This document shows positions 27,397 to 37,049 of a stretch of DNA of 64,000 bases, one piece after another. Positions within the stretch are counted from its first letter, which is position 1. The number at the start of each line of letters is the position of its first letter. This stretch comes from Streptomyces sp. TRM68416. Its GTDB lineage: Bacteria; Actinomycetota; Actinomycetes; Streptomycetales; Streptomycetaceae. The notes beneath the pieces are model-generated. The model worked only from the letters and a program-made list of their open reading frames with translations, did not search any database and had not been told where the DNA came from. The stretch covers positions 62,001 to 126,000 of the forward strand of contig NZ_JACVWU010000007.1 of NCBI RefSeq assembly GCF_014596915.1, given 5' to 3'. The position numbers and the translations under genes are program-made.

Positions 27397-28260
27397 ATGT
27401 CCTCGCGATCCAGCAGACTGCGCAGGATCCTGCCCACCCTCACCCTCACCTGCCTGACCGCCCCGGCCCTCGTCCAGGCCCTCCCCGCCCACGCCGCGCC
27501 GGCGAACACCCCGGCCGCGCCCACGGCGAGCGTCCTTCGGGCCGACGCCTCCTTCCCCACCTGGGGGACGCGATGGGTGGTGCACGCCACGCCGGACATC
27601 GACTCGCCGTCCGTCGGCATGATCAACCGCAACTCCGCGGGTGAGGACCGCATCACCGCCGACTACCAGGTCGACACAGGCCGCCGGGTGTGCGAGGGCA
27701 GCTACTGCTCCACTTTCATGGCCCACATCACCGCACCCGTCACGGGCTTCCTGACCGTCGTCGCCGTGGACATCCCCGAGGACCGGCTCCCCGGCGTCCC
27801 CGTCAAGGACGCCCCTCCCGGCGGCGGCTCCCCGACCGGCTCACGACAGCGGACGCTGGAGCGCGCCGCGACCTGGCTCACCGCCAACAACGGCCGCCCC
27901 GTGCCCTACAGCCAGTCCGCGTACTGGCGGGACGGCTACCGCCAGGACTGCTCCGGCTACGCCTCCATGGCGCTCGGCCTGCCCACGCCCGGCACCAACA
28001 CCGTCGGCCTGACCAACCGGAACATCACCCGCCCCATCTCCATGGGCGAACTCCGGCCCGGTGACCTCGTCATCGACGCCATCGGCAACAGCAACACCCG
28101 ACACGTCGTCATCTTCGAACGGTGGACCGACGCGGCCCACACCTCCTACGTGGCCTACGAGCAGCGCGGCGGCCCCGGTACCTCGCACCGGACGCTGACC
28201 TACGGCCTGAACGCAGGCAGCGAGTACCGGGCCTACCGGCCCGTCCAGTACGGCGACTGA
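27397..28260 (+). CDS. Secreted NlpC/P60-like cysteine peptidase/amidase
   Basis: A 287-residue protein with signal peptide (LTCLTAPALVQALPAHA) and AAGGAG before ATG 27397. A C-terminal domain (about 150-287) resembles NlpC/P60 or CHAP folds: YRQDCSGYASMALGL carries the Cys and TRHVVIFERW the His. ELRPGDLVIDA is the usual strand between them. The N-terminal 40-130 region (WVVHATPDIDSPSVG) is a beta-rich module of unknown role. Possible function: cleavage of cell-wall peptides or another amide. The target is not certain. Confidence 0.75.
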   Translation: MSSRSSRLRRILPTLTLTCLTAPALVQALPAHAAPANTPAAPTASVLRADASFPTWGTRWVVHATPDIDSPSVGMINRNSAGEDRITADYQVDTGRRVCEGSYCSTFMAHITAPVTGFLTVVAVDIPEDRLPGVPVKDAPPGGGSPTGSRQRTLERAATWLTANNGRPVPYSQSAYWRDGYRQDCSGYASMALGLPTPGTNTVGLTNRNITRPISMGELRPGDLVIDAIGNSNTRHVVIFERWTDAAHTSYVAYEQRGGPGTSHRTLTYGLNAGSEYRAYRPVQYGD

Positions 28261-28270
28261 TCCGTCACCA

Positions 28271-28307
28271 GGTGTGCGCTCAGCCCTCCCCGGGCCGAGC
28301 GCACACC
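28271..28307 (+). terminator. Terminator hairpin after the NlpC-like gene
   Basis: GGTGTGCGCTC (28271-28281) pairs perfectly with GAGCGCACACC (28297-28307) across a 15-nt loop, 10 bases after the stop codon. Confidence 0.78.
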
Positions 28308-28394
28308 GGCCGGCCGCGGAGGGCCCATGCGTCCGTCCGGGTGAACTGCGCGGCCGGTGAATCGACTCTGCACCAGGCCGCCGTCCGATGTCCG

Positions 28395-28424
28395 TTGCAC
28401 CGCGTATGTCGCCATAAATACAGT
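28395..28424 (+). promoter_or_regulatory. Candidate sigma70-type promoter for the HTH-CBM gene
   Basis: TTGCAC (28395-28400) and TACAGT (28419-28424) are separated by 18 bp in a locally AT-richer stretch 80 bp upstream of ATG 28505. Confidence 0.45.
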
Positions 28425-28504
28425 CCTGACCTGCTGGGGCAGCTCGTCCCGAGCCATGAAGCAGCCAACGGAACACCGTTGCCGAACCCCAGGAGACGTC
28501 CGCC

Positions 28505-29410
28505 ATGACGGACAGCGGACACAGTGACCGCCTCGCCGCCCAGCGACAGCTCGGTGCGGCGCTGCGCGCCTTGCAGCACCGGTCGGGACGCACACTGCGC
28601 GAGCTGGAGAAGCAGGTTCCCGTCAGCGACTCGTCGCTCTCGCGCTACTTCCGCGGGGACGCCGTCGTGCCCTGGGCCGTGGTCGTCGAGATCTGCCGGG
28701 CCCTGGACGGCGATCCGAACGAGTTCCGCGGCCTGTGGGAAACGGCTTCCGCACTGTCGCCGGAACGCGTCGCGCCGCCCGCGTCCGCGGGGGAGGGCGA
28801 TACGCCCGCCACCGCTCCGGTCCCCCTCCGGCAGCGTCTGAGACGGTGGGCCGGCCGCCCCCGACCCCGGCGCAGGGTCATCGCCGTGGCGATCAGCGCC
28901 GCGGCGGTCGGCGCCTGCCTGGCGGCGTACGGAGTCCATGTGGCCGCCGACTCCACGAACGCGAACGCGAGCAGGGGCGCGGCAGGCGGTGGGGCCCCGC
29001 GCGGTGAACCGGGGAAGGGGCGAGTCGTCTTCCACGAGGCGGAGAAGGCGCGGATCTATCAGGTGACCATCCGTGACGCCGTCGGGGCGCGCAGCGGCAA
29101 GGCCATCGCCCGCATGGACTACCGCGACAGCTTCGTCGAGTTCACCGTCGTCGCGGCGTCGGCGGGCCCCCGGACCATGCGGGTGCGGTACAGCAACGGC
29201 TCCCTGGACGACGCCGGCGGTCCGTCGTGCGCCTCGCACGGCCTGATGGTCAACGGAGTCGTCGCGAACGCCGTCCACTACTCGTACACCGGCTGGGAGA
29301 ACTGGCGGAAGACCGAACCGGTGACGGTCGTCCTCCGCGAAGGCCGCAACACGATCCGTTTCGCCCGGGGAGACCTCTTCACCGAGTTGGACGGCATCGA
29401 GTTGGCGTAG
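28505..29410 (+). CDS. Membrane-anchored HTH protein with extracellular CBM-like domain
   Basis: A 301-residue protein from ATG 28505 (AGGAGA upstream). Residues 10-80 form an XRE-type helix-turn-helix (LRELEKQVPVSDSSLSRYFRGDAVVPW). A Pro/Arg-rich linker, a single hydrophobic helix at about 125-145 (VIAVAISAAAVGACLAAYGV) and a Gly/Ser spacer follow. Residues 174-301 are a beta-sandwich resembling CBM35/CBM6 domains (FHEAEKARI, AASAGPRTMRVRYSNGSLDD, GRNTIRFARGDLFTELDGIEL). Arg on the N-terminal side predicts HTH inside, CBM outside. The same CBM type ends the neighbouring GH43 protein, so it may sense a carbohydrate and control nearby genes. That role is inference; no such system is known to me by name. 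Confidence 0.82.
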   Translation: MTDSGHSDRLAAQRQLGAALRALQHRSGRTLRELEKQVPVSDSSLSRYFRGDAVVPWAVVVEICRALDGDPNEFRGLWETASALSPERVAPPASAGEGDTPATAPVPLRQRLRRWAGRPRPRRRVIAVAISAAAVGACLAAYGVHVAADSTNANASRGAAGGGAPRGEPGKGRVVFHEAEKARIYQVTIRDAVGARSGKAIARMDYRDSFVEFTVVAASAGPRTMRVRYSNGSLDDAGGPSCASHGLMVNGVVANAVHYSYTGWENWRKTEPVTVVLREGRNTIRFARGDLFTELDGIELA

Positions 29411-29456
29411 GGCCGGCTCCCGACCGCCCACGCCCTTGACCTGTCAGGAGAGCCAC

Positions 29457-30812
29457 ATGTCCCCGCACCGCCTGGTCCGCCGCTGGGGGAGGACGCTCGC
29501 TCTCCTGACGGTCGCCCTCTGCCTCACCTCGGCACAGCCCGCGCCCGCCGTGAGCCGTTCGCCCGCGGTGGTGCTCGACCACGACTTCGCCGACCCGGAC
29601 GTCGTCCGGTCCGGCGGTGTCTTCCACGCCTACGCCACCCACAGCGGCGGCCGCCACGTCCAGCACGCCACCTCGCGCGACCTGCGCCACTGGACCCTGG
29701 ACGACAGCGACGTGCTGCCCACCCCCGGCGCGTGGGCCGCCCCCCGGCCCGACCTGGTGTGGGCACCGGAAGTCTTCGACCACGGCGACGGCTTCACCCT
29801 GCAGTACACCGCCCGCGACCGGGCCAGCGACCGGCAATGCATCGGCGTGGCCCGGTCCGCCTCGCCGAACGGCCCCTTCCGACCGGTCGGCGACACTCCA
29901 CTGATCTGCCCGGCCCAGGAGGGCGGCGCCATCGACGCCGCCACCTACACCGAGGGCGGGCAGCGCTACATCCTGTGGAAGAACGACGGCAACTGCTGCC
30001 ACCTCGGCAAGGACACCTGGCTGCACCTCCAGCCCACCTCATGGGACGGCACACGCGTCACCGGGGACCCCGTCCGGCTGATCCGGCAGGACCAGCCCTG
30101 GGAGAACCACCTGGTGGAGGCTCCCACGCTGATCAAGCGCGCCGGGCACTACGTCCTCCTCTACTCCGCCAACGCCTACGACGGCAGCGCGTACGCCACC
30201 GGCTACGCCGTGTCCCGGAGCCTGACCGGCCCCTACACCAAGGCGCCCCACCCCCTGATGACGACGGACGGCTTCTCCGGCGCCGTACAGGGCCCCGGAG
30301 GACAGGACGTGGTCACCGGACCCGACGGCCGCGACCGCATCGTCTTCCACGGCTGGACCGGCAGCGGCCGGGCCCTGCACCTGGCCGACCTGAGCTGGGC
30401 CGACGGCCATCCGGTGGTGCACGGCGGCAAAGTGATCCACCAGGCGGAGCGCGCACACGTGCACAACGCGTCCGTCCGCGACGCTCCCGAAGCCTCCGAC
30501 GGAAAGGTCGTCGGCTACATCGACCACCCCGACAGCCACGTCGAGTTCCGCGTGCCCGCCGCCTCCGCGGGCCCCCGCACCCTCTCCGTACGCTTCGCGA
30601 ACGGCTCCCTGGACACGGCCGGTTCACCGGCCCCGGCCACACACCGCCTGTCCGTCAACGGCACCGACACCGGCGTCGTCCACTACCCCCACACCTCCTG
30701 GGGCACCTGGCGCACAGCCGTCACCACCATCACCCTGAAGACCGGCTGGAACACCATCACCCTGTCCAAGGGCGCTCTCTTCGCCGAACTCGACTACATC
30801 GAAGTCGGCTGA
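29457..30812 (+). CDS. Secreted GH43-like glycosidase with C-terminal CBM35-like module
   Basis: A 451-residue protein from ATG 29457 behind AGGAG, with an N-terminal signal (TLALLTVALCLTSAQPAPA). The five-bladed propeller (about 35-325) has the GH43 Asp in DFADPDVVR, LVWAPEVF and the acid Glu in LVEAPTLIKR. A CBM35/6-like domain (about 330-451; IHQAERAHVHN, AASAGPRTLSVRFANGSLD, FAELDYIEV) follows. GH43 enzymes cleave arabinosides, xylosides or beta-1,3-galactosides; galactan is attractive given neighbouring galactosidases but unproven. It lies 46 bp after the HTH-CBM gene, probably in one transcript. Confidence 0.86.
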   Translation: MSPHRLVRRWGRTLALLTVALCLTSAQPAPAVSRSPAVVLDHDFADPDVVRSGGVFHAYATHSGGRHVQHATSRDLRHWTLDDSDVLPTPGAWAAPRPDLVWAPEVFDHGDGFTLQYTARDRASDRQCIGVARSASPNGPFRPVGDTPLICPAQEGGAIDAATYTEGGQRYILWKNDGNCCHLGKDTWLHLQPTSWDGTRVTGDPVRLIRQDQPWENHLVEAPTLIKRAGHYVLLYSANAYDGSAYATGYAVSRSLTGPYTKAPHPLMTTDGFSGAVQGPGGQDVVTGPDGRDRIVFHGWTGSGRALHLADLSWADGHPVVHGGKVIHQAERAHVHNASVRDAPEASDGKVVGYIDHPDSHVEFRVPAASAGPRTLSVRFANGSLDTAGSPAPATHRLSVNGTDTGVVHYPHTSWGTWRTAVTTITLKTGWNTITLSKGALFAELDYIEVG

Positions 30813-30824
30813 CGCACGGGTCGG

Positions 30825-32987
30825 TCATGCCGGGCGCTCGACCCGCCGGACCTCGATCAGCGCGAGGCTCTCCGGGTGCAGGGTCGGCGCCTGGACGCCG
30901 AGAGCGGACAGGACACGGCCCGGCAGCTCCACACCCTCCGGCGTCCACCAGGGCAGTGCGCTGGTGACCGGTCCCCGGACCGTGTCCCCCGGCGGCAGCG
31001 GGGCGACGGCGTAGAGGGCGTCCTCGGCCAGCCCGGGCAGGCGTACGCGGCCCGTCGGCACCTGCACGCTCGTGGTCTTCTGCACCACCGCGTACACGGC
31101 ACGGGACCGGTCGGCGGCCACGACACCGTGCACATGGACGGCGGGGTCGTGGTGGTCGCCGTGGACGACGCTTCCGCCGTGCAGCAGCGGCCGCAGCCGT
31201 TTGTGGGTCTCGATCCACTGGGCGAGCCGGCCGCGCTCCTCGGGCGTCGCCCGGGTCAGGTCCCACTCGATGCCCATGTGGCCGAAGAGCGCGGTCCCGG
31301 CGCGGAAGTCGAGGCCGTGCGTGCGGCCGGTGGTGTGCGAGGCGGGGGCGCCGACGTGCGCGCCCATCAACTCGGGCGGCAGCAGCATCCCCGTCCAGAG
31401 CTGGATCCGCTGCCGTTCCAGGGCGTCGATGCAGTCGCTCGTCCAGACCCGGTCGCTGCGTTCGAGGATGCCCAGGTCCACCCGGGCGCCGCCGGAGGAG
31501 CAGGACTCGATCTCCAGCGCGGGGTGGCGGCGGCGCAGCTCGTCCATCAGCGCGTAGACCGCGGTGGTCTGGGCGTGCACCCCGCCCACGCCGTTCGGAC
31601 CGCTGCCCGCGTCGACCAGGTCGCGGTTGTGGTCCCACTTGAGGTAGTCGACGGCGTACTCGGCGACCAGCGCGTCCAGGCGCTTGAGCACGTACGTGTA
31701 CGCCTCGGGCCGGCCCAGGTCCAGCACCTGCTGGTGCCGGGCCTCGGGCGGCATGCGCCCCGCCGCCGACAGGATCCACTCCGGGTGCGCCCTGGCCAGG
31801 TCCGAGTCCGGATTGATCATCTCCGGTTCGACCCAGAGGCCGAACTGGAGCCCGAGGGAGCGGACGTGCTCGACGAGGGGATGCAGCCCGCGCGGCCAGA
31901 TCTCGGGGTCCACGTACCAGTCGCCGAGCCCGGCCCGGTCGTCGCGGCGTCCGCGGAACCAGCCGTCGTCCAGGACGAACCGCTCGGCGCCGACCTCCGC
32001 CGCCGCGTCCGCGAGGGCGGTGAGGGTGTCCAGGTCCTGCCGGAAGTAGACGGCCTCCCAGGTGTTGAGCGTCACGGGCCGCGGCGTGGCCGGGTGGTGG
32101 GGGCGCTGCCGCAGGTAGGCGTGGAAGCGCCCCGCCATGTCGTCCAGGCCCCGGCCGTACGAGCCCAGCAGCCACGGTGTCGTGTACGTCGCACCGGGTG
32201 CGAGGCGCATCTCGCCCGGCAGCAGCAGCTCACCGCCGCCGAGGAGCGAGACCCCGGAGTTCGTCCGCTCGGCGAAGGTGCGGTGGTTGCCGCTCCACGC
32301 GACATGCAGGGCCCACACCTCACCGCCACGGAAGCCGAAGCCCCGCTCACCCACCGTGTGCAGGAGCGTGGCGTCGACACCGGTACGCCCGCGGCGGTTC
32401 TCCCGCAGGTGTGTGCCGAGCGTGAACTCGTGCCGCTGCGGGGAACGTTCCCGCAGATGACGTCCGGTCAGATCGAGGATCTCGGTCGCGTGCGCCGGTA
32501 CGGGGAGCGTGAGCTGCAGGGCGTCCACCGTGTAGAGGCCCGCGCCCCGGTTGGTGAGCGCCGCCCGCTGGCGCACGAGACCGGACGCGGTCAGCTCCAG
32601 TTCCCATCGCACGGTGAGCCCGGCCTGGTCGTCCACGGCCTCGACGGTCAGCGAGCGGGGGCCGGGGGAACGGACCTCCCGGAGGGTGAAGGAACTGGAG
32701 AAGTCGGCGCCCTCGCGGTGGCCGGACAGCCCCGGGGTGCCCAGCCAGCCGGCCGACTGCTCGGGCAGCACGCTCACCGGCACGGGGACGTCGGGAACGC
32801 TGGTGCCCAGCTCGGCGCGGCTCGCCAGGGCGAGCGAGGCGAGGACGCGCGAGCCCTCGGGCGTGTCGGCCTCCAGGTCACCCAGGTCGGCGCCCCAGTG
32901 CAGCAGCCGGGGCAGCCGGGGACCGGAGCAGTCGAGGAGGAGGCTGACGCCCGCGGCGCGGAAGTGGCGGAGGTGCTCGTCGGTCAC
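30825..32987 (-). CDS. Alpha-galactosidase, GH36
   Basis: A 720-residue cytoplasmic enzyme from GTG 32987, which overlaps the upstream stop as GTGA. An N-terminal beta-sandwich precedes a TIM barrel with RFVLDDGWF, GLWVEPEMINPDSDLA, the nucleophile Asp in YLKWDHNRD, CSSGGARVDLGIL and the acid/base Asp in VWTSDCIDA. The length matches bacterial GH36. It hydrolyses terminal alpha-galactosyl residues of oligosaccharides imported by the upstream ABC system, as last gene of the operon. Confidence 0.93.
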   Translation of the reverse strand: MTDEHLRHFRAAGVSLLLDCSGPRLPRLLHWGADLGDLEADTPEGSRVLASLALASRAELGTSVPDVPVPVSVLPEQSAGWLGTPGLSGHREGADFSSSFTLREVRSPGPRSLTVEAVDDQAGLTVRWELELTASGLVRQRAALTNRGAGLYTVDALQLTLPVPAHATEILDLTGRHLRERSPQRHEFTLGTHLRENRRGRTGVDATLLHTVGERGFGFRGGEVWALHVAWSGNHRTFAERTNSGVSLLGGGELLLPGEMRLAPGATYTTPWLLGSYGRGLDDMAGRFHAYLRQRPHHPATPRPVTLNTWEAVYFRQDLDTLTALADAAAEVGAERFVLDDGWFRGRRDDRAGLGDWYVDPEIWPRGLHPLVEHVRSLGLQFGLWVEPEMINPDSDLARAHPEWILSAAGRMPPEARHQQVLDLGRPEAYTYVLKRLDALVAEYAVDYLKWDHNRDLVDAGSGPNGVGGVHAQTTAVYALMDELRRRHPALEIESCSSGGARVDLGILERSDRVWTSDCIDALERQRIQLWTGMLLPPELMGAHVGAPASHTTGRTHGLDFRAGTALFGHMGIEWDLTRATPEERGRLAQWIETHKRLRPLLHGGSVVHGDHHDPAVHVHGVVAADRSRAVYAVVQKTTSVQVPTGRVRLPGLAEDALYAVAPLPPGDTVRGPVTSALPWWTPEGVELPGRVLSALGVQAPTLHPESLALIEVRRVERPA

Positions 32988-35083
32988 GTACGTACGCTTT
33001 CGATCGGTCGGGTGCGCGCGGTCGGCTCGACGCCGTCGGCCTCCAGGGGGCCTCGGGCGGGCGTGCCGTCTTCGCGGATCACCATGACATCGCCGGCGGG
33101 GACGACGGCCTTGCCGTCGCCGACGGTGCCGCCCAGCAGGTCGGTGCCGGTCGCGGGGACGGACACGTCACGGGAGGTGTGGTTGATCAGGAAGAGGTAG
33201 GTCGCGTCCGGCCCGCGCCTGCGGACCGCCTCCACCCCGGCCGGAACCTCCGCCGGGGCCGTGACACCGGCCTCCCGGCAGACCCGGGCCAGCAACCCGC
33301 GCAGCGCGGCCGCCTCGGGCCGCGTCGCCACGTACCAGGACACGCCCCTGCCGTAGGCGTGGCGGGTGACCGCGGGGTGGCCCGCGACCGGACCCCCGCA
33401 CGAGGGATCCTTGTCGAACCGTACGACCGTCTCGGCACCCCGCTGCTCCACGAGTTCACTCCACACCGTGGCCGCCGAGCCGTCGGAGAGCCGTACGGTC
33501 TCCGCCTCGCGGAGCGGGAAGAACTCGTCGACGCGGATGCCGAGCATGTCCCGGTAGGCCCCGGGGTGGCCGCCGAGCCGCACGTGGTCGTTCTCGTCCA
33601 CCACACCGCTGAAGAAGCCGACCGCCGCGTGCCCGCCGTCCCGTACGAAGGCGTCCAGCGAGGACGCGTCCGCGTCGGACGTAAGACAGAGACTGGGCAC
33701 GAGGACCAGCCGGTGGCCGCTCAGATCGCTCCCGGGATGCACGAGGTCGCACGTGATGCCCAGCGACCACAGCGCCTCGTACCAGGCCCGCACCAGGTCG
33801 AGGTAGCGCACGTCCCGCGAGGGGGTGGCGTCCATCTCCAGCGCCCACCAGGCGTTCCAGTCGAAGAGCAGGGCCACGTCCGACTCGACGCGGCTGCCGC
33901 GCACCTCCGCGAGCGCCCGCAGGTCCTGCCCGAGAGCGGTGACCTCGCGCCACGTCCTGGTGTCGGTGCCGCCGTGCGGGAGCATCGCCGAATGCCACTT
34001 CTCGGCGCCGGCCCGCGACTGGCGCCACTGGAAGAACAGGACGCCGTCCGCGCCGCGTGCCACGTGCGCGAGACTGTTGCGCCGCATCTGCCCCGGCGTC
34101 TTCGCCACGTTGCGCGGCTGCCAGTTCACCGCGGACGTGGAGTGCTCCATCAACAGCCACGGAGCGCCGCCGCCCATACCGCGCGCGAGGTCGGCGTCGA
34201 GCGACAGCCCGATGTGCGCTTCGGGGTCCGCGGCCGTGAGGTACTGGTCCACGGAGACGAAGTCGCACTCCTCGGCGAAGGAGAACCCGTCGACCTTCTT
34301 CTCCAGCGTGACCAGGAGGTTCGTGGTCAGCGGCACCCCGGGGGAGAGACGGCGCACGACCTCCGCCTCGCGTCGGTGCAGCCTCAGCAGCGCGTCCGAG
34401 GAGAACCGCCAGAAGTCGAGCTGCTGGGTCGGATTCGGTACGGCCGCGGTGGCGCGCGGTGGCATGACCTCCGCCCAGTCGCCGTAGCGCTGGCTCCAGA
34501 ACGCCGTTCCCCAGGCCCGGTTGAGGCCGTCGAGGTCCCCGTACCGCTGCCGCAGCCAGTCCCGGAACGCCTCGGCGCTGGTGTCGCAGTAGCAGTGGGC
34601 GTTGTGGTTTCCCCACTCGTTGTGCAGGTGCCACAGCGCGAGCGCGGGGTGGTCGCGGTAACGCTCCACGAGCCGTTCGACGAGCCGCCCGGCCGCCTCG
34701 GCGTAGGCGGGACTGCTCGGGCAGAACGTCTGACGCGAGCCGTGCGTGAGCCGGACACCGTCGGCGGTCACCGGCAGGGCGTCGGGATGCCGGAGCGAGA
34801 ACCACGGGGGCGGGGACGCCGTGGCCGTCGCCAGGTCGGCGGCGATGCCGTGCGTGTGCAGCAGGTCCAGGACCTCGTCGAGGAGCCCGAACTCGTACTG
34901 CCCGGGCCGCGGTTCGAGGAACGCCCAGGAGAACACGCCGACGGTGACGAGGTTGACGCCGGCCTCCCGCATGAGGCGGACGTCCTCCTCCCACACCTCG
35001 CGGGGCCACTGCTCCGGGTTGTAGTCGCCGCCGTAGGCGATGCCGCCGAGCCGGTGGGACAGGTGGGCGAGCGCGTCGGTCAC
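32984..35083 (-). CDS. Beta-galactosidase, GH42
   Basis: A 699-residue enzyme from GTG 35083, overlapping the permease stop as GTGA. YGGDYNPEQWPREVWEEDV is the GH42 N-terminal signature. The acid/base Glu is in WHLHNEWGNHNAHCYC and the nucleophile Glu is in PWLLMEHSTSAVNW. The trimerisation domain (FDWNAWWALEMDATPS) and C-terminal beta domain follow. No signal peptide is present, so it acts on imported galactosides. It is coupled to permease and GH36 genes by 4-bp overlaps. Confidence 0.94.
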   Translation of the reverse strand: MTDALAHLSHRLGGIAYGGDYNPEQWPREVWEEDVRLMREAGVNLVTVGVFSWAFLEPRPGQYEFGLLDEVLDLLHTHGIAADLATATASPPPWFSLRHPDALPVTADGVRLTHGSRQTFCPSSPAYAEAAGRLVERLVERYRDHPALALWHLHNEWGNHNAHCYCDTSAEAFRDWLRQRYGDLDGLNRAWGTAFWSQRYGDWAEVMPPRATAAVPNPTQQLDFWRFSSDALLRLHRREAEVVRRLSPGVPLTTNLLVTLEKKVDGFSFAEECDFVSVDQYLTAADPEAHIGLSLDADLARGMGGGAPWLLMEHSTSAVNWQPRNVAKTPGQMRRNSLAHVARGADGVLFFQWRQSRAGAEKWHSAMLPHGGTDTRTWREVTALGQDLRALAEVRGSRVESDVALLFDWNAWWALEMDATPSRDVRYLDLVRAWYEALWSLGITCDLVHPGSDLSGHRLVLVPSLCLTSDADASSLDAFVRDGGHAAVGFFSGVVDENDHVRLGGHPGAYRDMLGIRVDEFFPLREAETVRLSDGSAATVWSELVEQRGAETVVRFDKDPSCGGPVAGHPAVTRHAYGRGVSWYVATRPEAAALRGLLARVCREAGVTAPAEVPAGVEAVRRRGPDATYLFLINHTSRDVSVPATGTDLLGGTVGDGKAVVPAGDVMVIREDGTPARGPLEADGVEPTARTRPIESVRT

Positions 35084-35991
35084 GACTTCACCGCTCCCGC
35101 CGCGAGGCCCGCCTTCCAGTACCGCTGGAGCACCAGGAAGGTGATGACGATCGGCACCACCGACACCAGCGAGCCCGTGAGGCTGAGGATCTGCAGCGAC
35201 GGGTCGCGGCTGACCTGGGACTGCCAGGTGAACAGCCCGAGGGTGACCGGGTAGAGGCGGTCGTCCTGGAGCATCACCAGCGGCAGCAGGAAGTTGTTCC
35301 AGATGACCACGAACTGGAACAGGAAGATCGTGACCATCGCCGGTGACATCAGCCGCAGCGACATGGTGAAGAACGTCCGCAGCTCGCCGGACCCGTCGAT
35401 CCGGGCCGCCTCCAGCAACTCGTCGGGCACGGACGCCGCCGCGAAGATGCGCGAGAGGTACACGCCGAACGGGCTGACGATACTGGGCAGGAACACCGAC
35501 CAGAACGTGTTGGTGGCGCCGACCTCGGCGAACAGCAGGAACAGCGGCAGCGCCAGCGCGGTGGCCGGCACCAGCACTCCGCCGAGCACCACGTTGAAGA
35601 GGAACTCCCGGCCCCGGAAGCGGTACTTGGCCAGGGCGTAGCCGGCCATGGCGGACAGCAGCGTGCCGACGGCCGCGCCGGCCCCCGCGTACAGGAGGCT
35701 GTTGAGGAGCCAGGGCAGGTACACGCCGTCCTGCTTGGCGAACAGCGCCCGCAGGTTGTCGAAGAGGTGGAAGTCGGAGAACCACAGGCCGAACGAGTCG
35801 ACGAGGTCGCCCTGGCTCTTGGTCGCGGAGACGAACAGCCAGAACACCGGCAACAGCATGTAGACGGCGATGACGACCAGGAAGCCGGTGGCCGCGATCA
35901 CCGCCAGGCGGCTCTCCCGGGGGCCGCGCGGTGCGGTCGTGGAGGTCTGGCGGGGCGCGTGGGCGCCCGCGGTGTCGGTGAGGAGGCTCAT
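35080..35991 (-). CDS. ABC sugar permease (MalG-like)
   Basis: A 303-residue membrane protein from ATG 35991 (overlaps upstream stop, ATGA). Six hydrophobic segments are present, and the EAA loop appears as ELLEAARIDGSGELRTFFTMSLRLMSPA. The ending LQRYWKAGLAAGAVKS is typical of MalG-type subunits. It pairs with the other permease and the lipoprotein to import a galactoside; the ATPase is not in the operon and is probably a shared MsiK-type protein elsewhere. Confidence 0.93.
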   Translation of the reverse strand: MSLLTDTAGAHAPRQTSTTAPRGPRESRLAVIAATGFLVVIAVYMLLPVFWLFVSATKSQGDLVDSFGLWFSDFHLFDNLRALFAKQDGVYLPWLLNSLLYAGAGAAVGTLLSAMAGYALAKYRFRGREFLFNVVLGGVLVPATALALPLFLLFAEVGATNTFWSVFLPSIVSPFGVYLSRIFAAASVPDELLEAARIDGSGELRTFFTMSLRLMSPAMVTIFLFQFVVIWNNFLLPLVMLQDDRLYPVTLGLFTWQSQVSRDPSLQILSLTGSLVSVVPIVITFLVLQRYWKAGLAAGAVKS

Positions 35992-36935
35992 GACTCGGCC
36001 TTTCGCCCCGTGAGCTTGAGGAATCCGAACGACAGGACGAACGTGGCCAGCGCCAGCGTCACGGACATGGCCGCCGCCTCGCTGTAGTTGTTCGCCGAGG
36101 CGAGCGAGTAGGCCGCCAGGTTGGGGGTGTAGGTGCTGGTGACGCTGGTGGAGATGGAGCGCAGCACCTGCGGTTCGGTGAACAGCTGCAGCGTCCCGAT
36201 GATGGAGAAGACGCCCGTCAGGATGAGGGCCGGACGCAGGATCGGCACCTTGATCCGCCAGGCGATCTTCGCCTCGCTCGCCCCGTCCATCCGGGCCGCC
36301 TCGTAGATGTCGGACGGGACGGCCTGCAGGGCGGCGTAGATGATCAGCATGTTGTACCCGGTGTACGTCCAGGTCACGACGTTGCCGATGGACCACAGCA
36401 TCATCGACGAGCCGAGGAAGTCCGGCGCGGAGCCGACCTTGTCCAGCAGGTCCACGATGGGCGACAGCCGCGGGTCGTACAGGAAGGCCCACATGAGCGC
36501 GGCGACCACGCCGGGGATGCCGTACGGCACGAAGAAGGAGATCCGGAAGAAGCGCTTGAGGCGGGCCACCGTCGAGTCCAGCAGCAGCGCGAGCACCAGC
36601 GCCAGCAGCAGCATCACCGGGATCTGCACCAGCCCGAAGACCAGCACCCGGCCGACGCTGCCGAGGAACTCGCCGTCGCCGAGCACTTCCTTGTACTGGT
36701 CGAGACCGGCGAACACGGTGGTCTTGCGGCCGAAGGTGCCGCCGGTCCGCTCGGTCCTGAGCAGGCTCTGGTAGAAGGCGTAGCCGACCGGAACCAGGGT
36801 GAACAGGACGAACGGCACGAAGAACGGCAGGAGAAAGAAGACGGGCGCCCAGTTCCGTCTGCTGCGGGCCGGGACACGGGCGGGGGCGGTCTGCGCCGGC
36901 GGCGCGGCTGTGGCCGCTAGGGGGTCGGCGGTCAT
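35988..36935 (-). CDS. ABC sugar permease (MalF-like)
   Basis: A 315-residue membrane protein from ATG 36935 (GGAAGAG upstream) with six to seven helices beginning FFLLPFFVPFVLFTLVPVGYAF. The EAA loop is IYEAARMDGASEAKIAWRIKVPILRPA. It lies 114 bp downstream of the binding-protein gene and overlaps the next permease gene by 4 bp. Confidence 0.93.
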   Translation of the reverse strand: MTADPLAATAAPPAQTAPARVPARSRRNWAPVFFLLPFFVPFVLFTLVPVGYAFYQSLLRTERTGGTFGRKTTVFAGLDQYKEVLGDGEFLGSVGRVLVFGLVQIPVMLLLALVLALLLDSTVARLKRFFRISFFVPYGIPGVVAALMWAFLYDPRLSPIVDLLDKVGSAPDFLGSSMMLWSIGNVVTWTYTGYNMLIIYAALQAVPSDIYEAARMDGASEAKIAWRIKVPILRPALILTGVFSIIGTLQLFTEPQVLRSISTSVTSTYTPNLAAYSLASANNYSEAAAMSVTLALATFVLSFGFLKLTGRKAES

Positions 36936-37049
36936 GGCGTGGTCTCTTCCTGGACTGGACTGGGCTGTGCTGGCGAGTGGCACGGGCCGCGAGCGGGACC
37001 CGACGGGCGAGGCCGGGGCGACGGGTCTCCCCGCCGCCCCGGGCCTCCG

